A DNA stretch of 64,000 bases from positions 27,711,566 through 27,775,565 of the forward strand of contig CM039182.1 of assembly GCA_008360975.2 (NCBI GenBank), written 5' to 3'. The first letter of the stretch is position 1. Each line of letters opens with the position of its first letter. The translations under genes were made by a program, and so were the position numbers. This document shows, piece after piece, positions 58,901 through 64,000 of this stretch. This stretch comes from Lichenostomus cassidix. Its lineage: Eukaryota; Chordata; Aves; Passeriformes; Meliphagidae. The notes below the pieces were generated by a model. It was not told the DNA's origin and searched no databases. It worked only from the letters and a program-made list of their open reading frames with translations.

Positions 58901-61900
58901 TTTGAAATCCAGTCTGTGAAGTCTTTTTTTGGGTTAAGAGGGAGCAGATATCAACTGGAGTCAACATACTTAAATTCTAATTACTAAATTAGCTATTGAA
59001 AAAATAATATTCAAATATTAAAACATATATTATGCTAAAATATATTCTATTATTGTACCTTTAGCAAGAGTACTCTTCAACATGCCTTTAGGAGAGAGGA
59101 ATTTAAAATCTTACAGTTTAACCTAGAGCAGATAGAGAAAGTGTGGATTTAAAAAGCAAGCTTTGATTTATGTCATTACAAGCATCTGATACAATTTATA
59201 TCTTTTTGTATAATTTATCACAGTTTTTGTCAGGCCTGGATGTAGTTATGACAGGTATAGAAACATTTTGGTAGGTAATCAAAGTAAAAGTGTTTAAATG
59301 GGCGTCAGTTCATTTTCACCTCTATTGTTTTTATATGGGGGGAATCTGAAAATCTCTCACTTCAGTATCCACCATTAATCAATGGTGCAATGGAAAGCTC
59401 TCATTAACTTTAACCCTCCGACCCTGACATTATTCTACTCATCACAGCAATCATTAGCAAAATGAAAAACAATCAACCAGCCTATCTACATTCTACTAAT
59501 ATTAATGCTTTCACTCTATTACACATGAATGTCAAATGTGACAAAAATCACTGAACTTCAAATATATATATAACAGATTCTGATATATATAAATCACCAG
59601 TTTATGTTATTCTCACTCAACAGCAAAATCAAAGTTACAGTGCCAAGGGGGGCCCATACCATTTGCAATCTGTAGCATTTTCAACGTATTTTCAACAATA
59701 TTGTAAATATTTATGGAGTTTTATAAAGACTCTATGCTTCCTTCTGTTTGTGATGCATCAACAAGACACAGTAGGATATCATAAGCAGATATTTACTTCT
59801 GGGAATTCCCTTTTGGACTCTTTTTGGTTGAAAACGACTTCATGACATACAGTACTGCAAATCCCCAGAAATGTACCATGCTATTATTGCCAGCTGAGTT
59901 CTTCCAAGTAAAGATGACATCAGCCATCTGTCATGCTATACTAATCCCAGGAAAGAAAGCCAACTGAAGAGAAAATAAATACCTTTTATATCTATTAGCC
60001 AAATATTAAAAGATGAAATTCTTAAATTCTTACTAGCGAGCTAATTATTGTAAGCCAATGATCTTTTCTGGGTAAGCAACATATCTAAAATGTCTTTGTC
60101 TTTTTACCTACCCAAAGTAAGTTATATCATGAGCATATGTTTGAAATGCTGGTCTTTTGCTACCTATTGGTAGATAAGAAAATATGATTCCAAGTAGTGA
60201 TTTTCCTCCAGACCTTCTAGATGAACTCTGCCAGGTACCATGTAGCTGCATGAATGTTCCATACTGCTCTGCTGAGGTAAATGGAAGTTTCCTAGAATCT
60301 AACAGTGCAGGAATCACACTCTCCATCACAAGCAATGCTGCCAATCAATAAGGAGAGTGTCTAAATTAATGGTACCATAATAATAAAATGTTTAAAACGC
60401 CTAAACTGTGTGAGGTATCTGCTTCCCCACAGTGCAGGGGACATATCCGTGAGGAAGTTTTTTAAATAAGATAAAAGACTATTTTACACTGAGATGAATC
60501 CTACACATTTATGTCTTCTTTCTTTGTCACTCAGTAGCACATACTTGAATTTTAAACGAAGGTTGTGTTCAAAAGCTCATATTAGAATAAAATTAAGGCT
60601 AGAAAAATAAGTCTCAAGAAATAAAAAAAAAACCAACAAAACAGCCAGCTAGGCCATTCCCTGATAGGAGTATAGTAAGGTGCTGTTGTAAAAAATATCC
60701 TAAAGCACATGTATGATTACTTTTGTGGTATTGTCATTAATCCTTTTTATACTGTGTTCTTTTTGCTCTTTTAGAGTTGTAGAAGAAGCAAGACAGAGCT
60801 GAGCATTCACACATAACACTACAAACACAAATATCTCCCATCTCTCCATGCTCTCACATTCATTCACTATTTTTCCCAGATTTACAGATATTTGCATTAT
60901 GGTTTCAAATCTTGCCAAAAAAAGAGACAAGTCACTAGTTTTAGACTGATTCTTCTCCATTTTTGGGTGCCTTGATCTTTAGATTCTGGTTTCCATTTGA
61001 ACTGTTTAATTTTTATCTATTTTAGTAAAATGCAGAAGTCTAATTTTTGAAGAAAGCAGCAACTCATCTAAGAAGCCTATTGGTATAGGAAATTTATACC
61101 ATCATGAATATGACTGTATTTAAAATGAAAGAAAAATATGATTTCCAGTTTCTTTTTTACAGTTCCCTGGAAAGTGACTAAAATTATGAATAAGTGGGTA
61201 AGAAGAATGTACAGGTGAATTTATTTAGCAGGAGAGTGGAATAATTGTTGGAAAAAAAGATGCAGAAAGAGGGAGGAGAAGATTAAATCAACTGTTAAGT
61301 AGAAGGAAAGATATACTATCGCCCTAGTGTGATTTTGGTTATTTACTTGTTAGGAGGCACTCTTAAACTAAAAAAGCTCACTAGACAGATAACTAGCAAT
61401 GTGCAAATACATCCTGCTTCATAAATTTAGGAGGAAAAAAGACATTACTGAAACCTGAATTTCTTTATTGAATAATTTACTTTGTCATCATAAATGTAAT
61501 GCTATACTGCCTTGCAGTGTAACTACTGGAGAGATGTCTTAGTAAAGCCAAGTCCCAAGAGGTATGGATGAAGAATGATCAAAAGCTTGGATTTTTTTTT
61601 CTTTTTTTTTTTGCTTAGGTTGTTTTTATAATTTTGTTTTGGTTCCTGGAATTTCTTATTAATTTTACAAGTACTGTCATAGACTGCTTTTTTGGACTTC
61701 CTTCCTGCTCATTTAATTTAATGGATGAATAAAACTTTTCCACAGAAATTACAATAGCAGGAAAAGTTTGTAAGACCATATGCAGCAGATTTTGAAAACA
61801 TCCATTCCTGTGATGAGTCTTTGATAAATTCTGACAGTTGTGAATCTTCTAATGCAGAAGTCATTTGATGCTCTTTTTCTGTATTGAGATTACTACATAT

Positions 61901-64000
61901 CAGTAAGAATCAGTGACTACTGAATCTCTATCTGGTAGTGTCCAATTCATGTGCACTTATGAGCTAAAGCAAAGAAAATTCACTGGAGAAAAGGCATCTG
62001 GGGGGGGAGGGAAATAAGACTTCTTTGTGTTTGGTGAGCTTCTAGGACTCAGCTTGCTGTGTTGTTAATCTATACATAAAAAAATTGAAAATTTTGTTTG
62101 CTAATTTTCCTACATGATAAGACTTCAATGTTGACTGTACTCTGCTTGGGCCAGTTTAAGGAAAATTAATAAAACCACTCTCAGTTCCTAAACTCCAGAG
62201 AAAAAAGCCTAAGAATGCAAGACTCTTCTTAGAACTAATCTGATTTCAGCAAAATGGGATGGCAGTAATATGGTGATGGCAAATACATCATGATGCAAAG
62301 ATAACCTCAAAGGATATCCTCAAAGGATAAGGTTAAAAAACTGTAGTGCAAAGTTTTCCCACAATTGGTCTGGTATAAATTGGTCATAATTGAGGTCAGA
62401 CTAAAGCACATATTATGAGCACGTTGTGAAATATTTTTTCTCAGATTGACAGAAATTAAGATGGCTGGCTCACAGAACTGAAATTTAAGGCTAAAAGTAA
62501 TTCCTCACCATAATCTGCATGCTGGTCCCTTTGTTATCATGGATAATTGACTAACATCACCTAATCTCTCGTATACCAGTGTGAATATGTTATTTTATTG
62601 TCAAATACCAGTATATGCATATAAAACAACAAAAAAAATTATCTGTATTTCAGAAAAGACATATATGGTTTTTTTCCTTCATATAGAAAGACAGTCCACT
62701 GCAATTTACCACCAGCCAAATGCAAATTATCTCAGAAGACTGACTAAACAAGTGATCTCTGAGAAATGATAAAAGATTATATAAGTTTTTGTGTGACTGG
62801 AGAGTTGCATCATTATTACTTTTTCCATGATTCCAGTTAGTGGGGTTTTTGTTTGCCATACTGATTTCTAGACATCTAATATTTCATCATGTATGAAACT
62901 GATCCAATACCTCAAATATATGGGCTGTTTAAATAAAAACTCTGAGCAGGGTTATCCTAATTGAAGGGATAGAGAAGATTCAATTTCATTCTCAGTTACA
63001 CAGACTACTTTCCTTGATTGTTAAAAAAAAGTGTTGTACTAAGTAAGAGAGTAGCCATTTTTAAAAATCTGTCACCTAAACTTGTATTCATTGGTTTCCC
63101 TCAGCTAAAATCATATTAGATGCAATAATATTGCACAGTTAGCTACAAAATATATGTTTTAATTTTCCCAAAAGAAAGAAAACTTGATGAGGATTGTTTT
63201 TGATAAATGAAGCACATTTGCATATTGTAAAATAAAATATGCTTCTTTGCATGGAATCATATAACAGCATATATTAAAAATTGTATTTCTTGGGAAGAGA
63301 GGAAAAATCCCTGAACTTATCTGCATATTTTATTAAATAGACAGAGGTGTTTTATTTTATTTCAGCATCTGAGAGAGCTACCTTCATGAAGGTCATACTC
63401 CTGTAAGGATTAAAAAGAAAGATCATCTTTTTACCTCTTGCATATATGAACAAAAGGATTTAAATATATATAAGGCGACTTTAATATAGGGAACTGTATA
63501 AGTAAGTTTGCAATTGAGAAGTGTAGGACAGTGCAATAACCATTGCAGGTAACATCTCAAAAGTACTGTCATTTTAACCTTCCGTTTTCACTCTTAACAT
63601 TCTGAAGTCTTTAATTTAGAGGGGGTATTTTTGGGTGTAATCTCCTTACATCCTTGCTGTTTACTTTCTATTTAGTACTTAGTTTAAATTTTGCTATTAT
63701 AGATGTTTAATTTTGCTAGATTTTATTGGGAAAGTTTGAGGGAAAATCACTGTCTTTAGAGATATAAAGCAATCATGTAGCATTGTTTTTCTAAGCATGG
63801 AAAACTGGTAGTGACAGAAATTGAAACGCATTATGTTATTGCAAAGAGAAGTACCTTGGAGTGGTCTGATGAGAACTGATGTTGATTTGACAGAGTTGTC
63901 AGCTATTCAAAGCTGCTTTCCCCATCTGAACGGTGTGGTTTTTTACAAGAGTGTTCAGCTTTGTTCATGTTTTCTTTGCGATGGAAATTTAATTGCTGCT
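55916..64000. other. AT-rich non-coding DNA to the window end, no gene seen
   Basis: This is the longest stretch without a named element. The frames are 60 to 86 codons, often mirrored on the other strand, and none is recognisable. T/A-runs occur at 56361-56378 and 61588-61612, and an A-run with CCAAC at 60622-60641. A 13-bp-period short tandem (CCTCAAAGGATA twice) lies at 62305-62329. CpG is rare. I see nothing that supports an exon or RNA gene. Confidence 0.55.
62305..62329. repeat. Short tandem duplication, 13-bp period
   Basis: CCTCAAAGGATA occurs at 62305-62316 and again at 62318-62329, separated by one T. The copies are identical, suggesting a recent slippage event. Confidence 0.8.

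Noticed and set aside
1..64000. Prokaryotic-type features (operons, ribosome-binding sites, CRISPR arrays, insertion sequences)
   Set aside because: The repeat content and lack of dense coding show vertebrate nuclear DNA; no spaced repeat array was seen.

Overview
The window looks like non-coding nuclear DNA from a bird: either a gene desert or the inside of very large introns. Three things point to a bird. There are CR1-type LINE 3' ends, two of them ending in the ATTCTRTG-type short repeat usual for avian CR1. There is a decayed nuclear copy of a mitochondrial control region whose conserved blocks read like the avian control region. There is also a sprinkling of very old amniote SINE and LINE fragments of the kind seen in birds, crocodilians and turtles. 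No species is claimed.

No protein-coding gene, exon set, tRNA, rRNA or CRISPR array could be supported. The open frames are short. The longest outside simple repeats are 118, 110, 106 and 105 codons, and none shows a family I recognise. The most striking frames are only simple repeats read as protein: 51560-51886 (Leu-Pro-Ser-Phe repeats), 49146-49451 (poly-Val then Ile) and 15320-15686 (Tyr/Ile/Cys-rich).

Layout. 1-6580 is AT-rich unique DNA with a perfect 13-bp-stem hairpin at 1503-1548. 6585-6850 is the only CpG-rich patch, with a CTCF-like site, and is the best regulatory candidate. 8104-10090 holds a short CR1 tail, an old MIR-type SINE and a minus-strand CR1. 11484-15581 has another SINE fragment and an alternating AT/GT microsatellite. 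19832-20205 is a GC-rich but CpG-poor block that is probably an old repeat. 20655-21130 is the mitochondrial control-region insertion. 21921-29292 carries old palindromic-type repeats and small tandem duplications. 33718-34196 is the longest CR1 (plus strand, with a relic of the ORF2 C-terminus). 38559-38635 is an older CR1 tail. 45568-45700 is a readable MIR-type SINE. 49142-49240 is a compound GTA/TAA microsatellite. 51614-51864 is an unbroken 251-base pyrimidine tract made of 62 in-register tetranucleotides. The remainder to 64000 is AT-rich unique DNA with one further SINE-like stretch.

There are no genes here that work together. The biology visible is repeat history, one organelle-to-nucleus DNA transfer, microsatellite evolution and a few candidate regulatory spots. 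I found no evidence of an undescribed multi-gene system. Repeat names rest on recalled consensus patterns and were not checked against any library.
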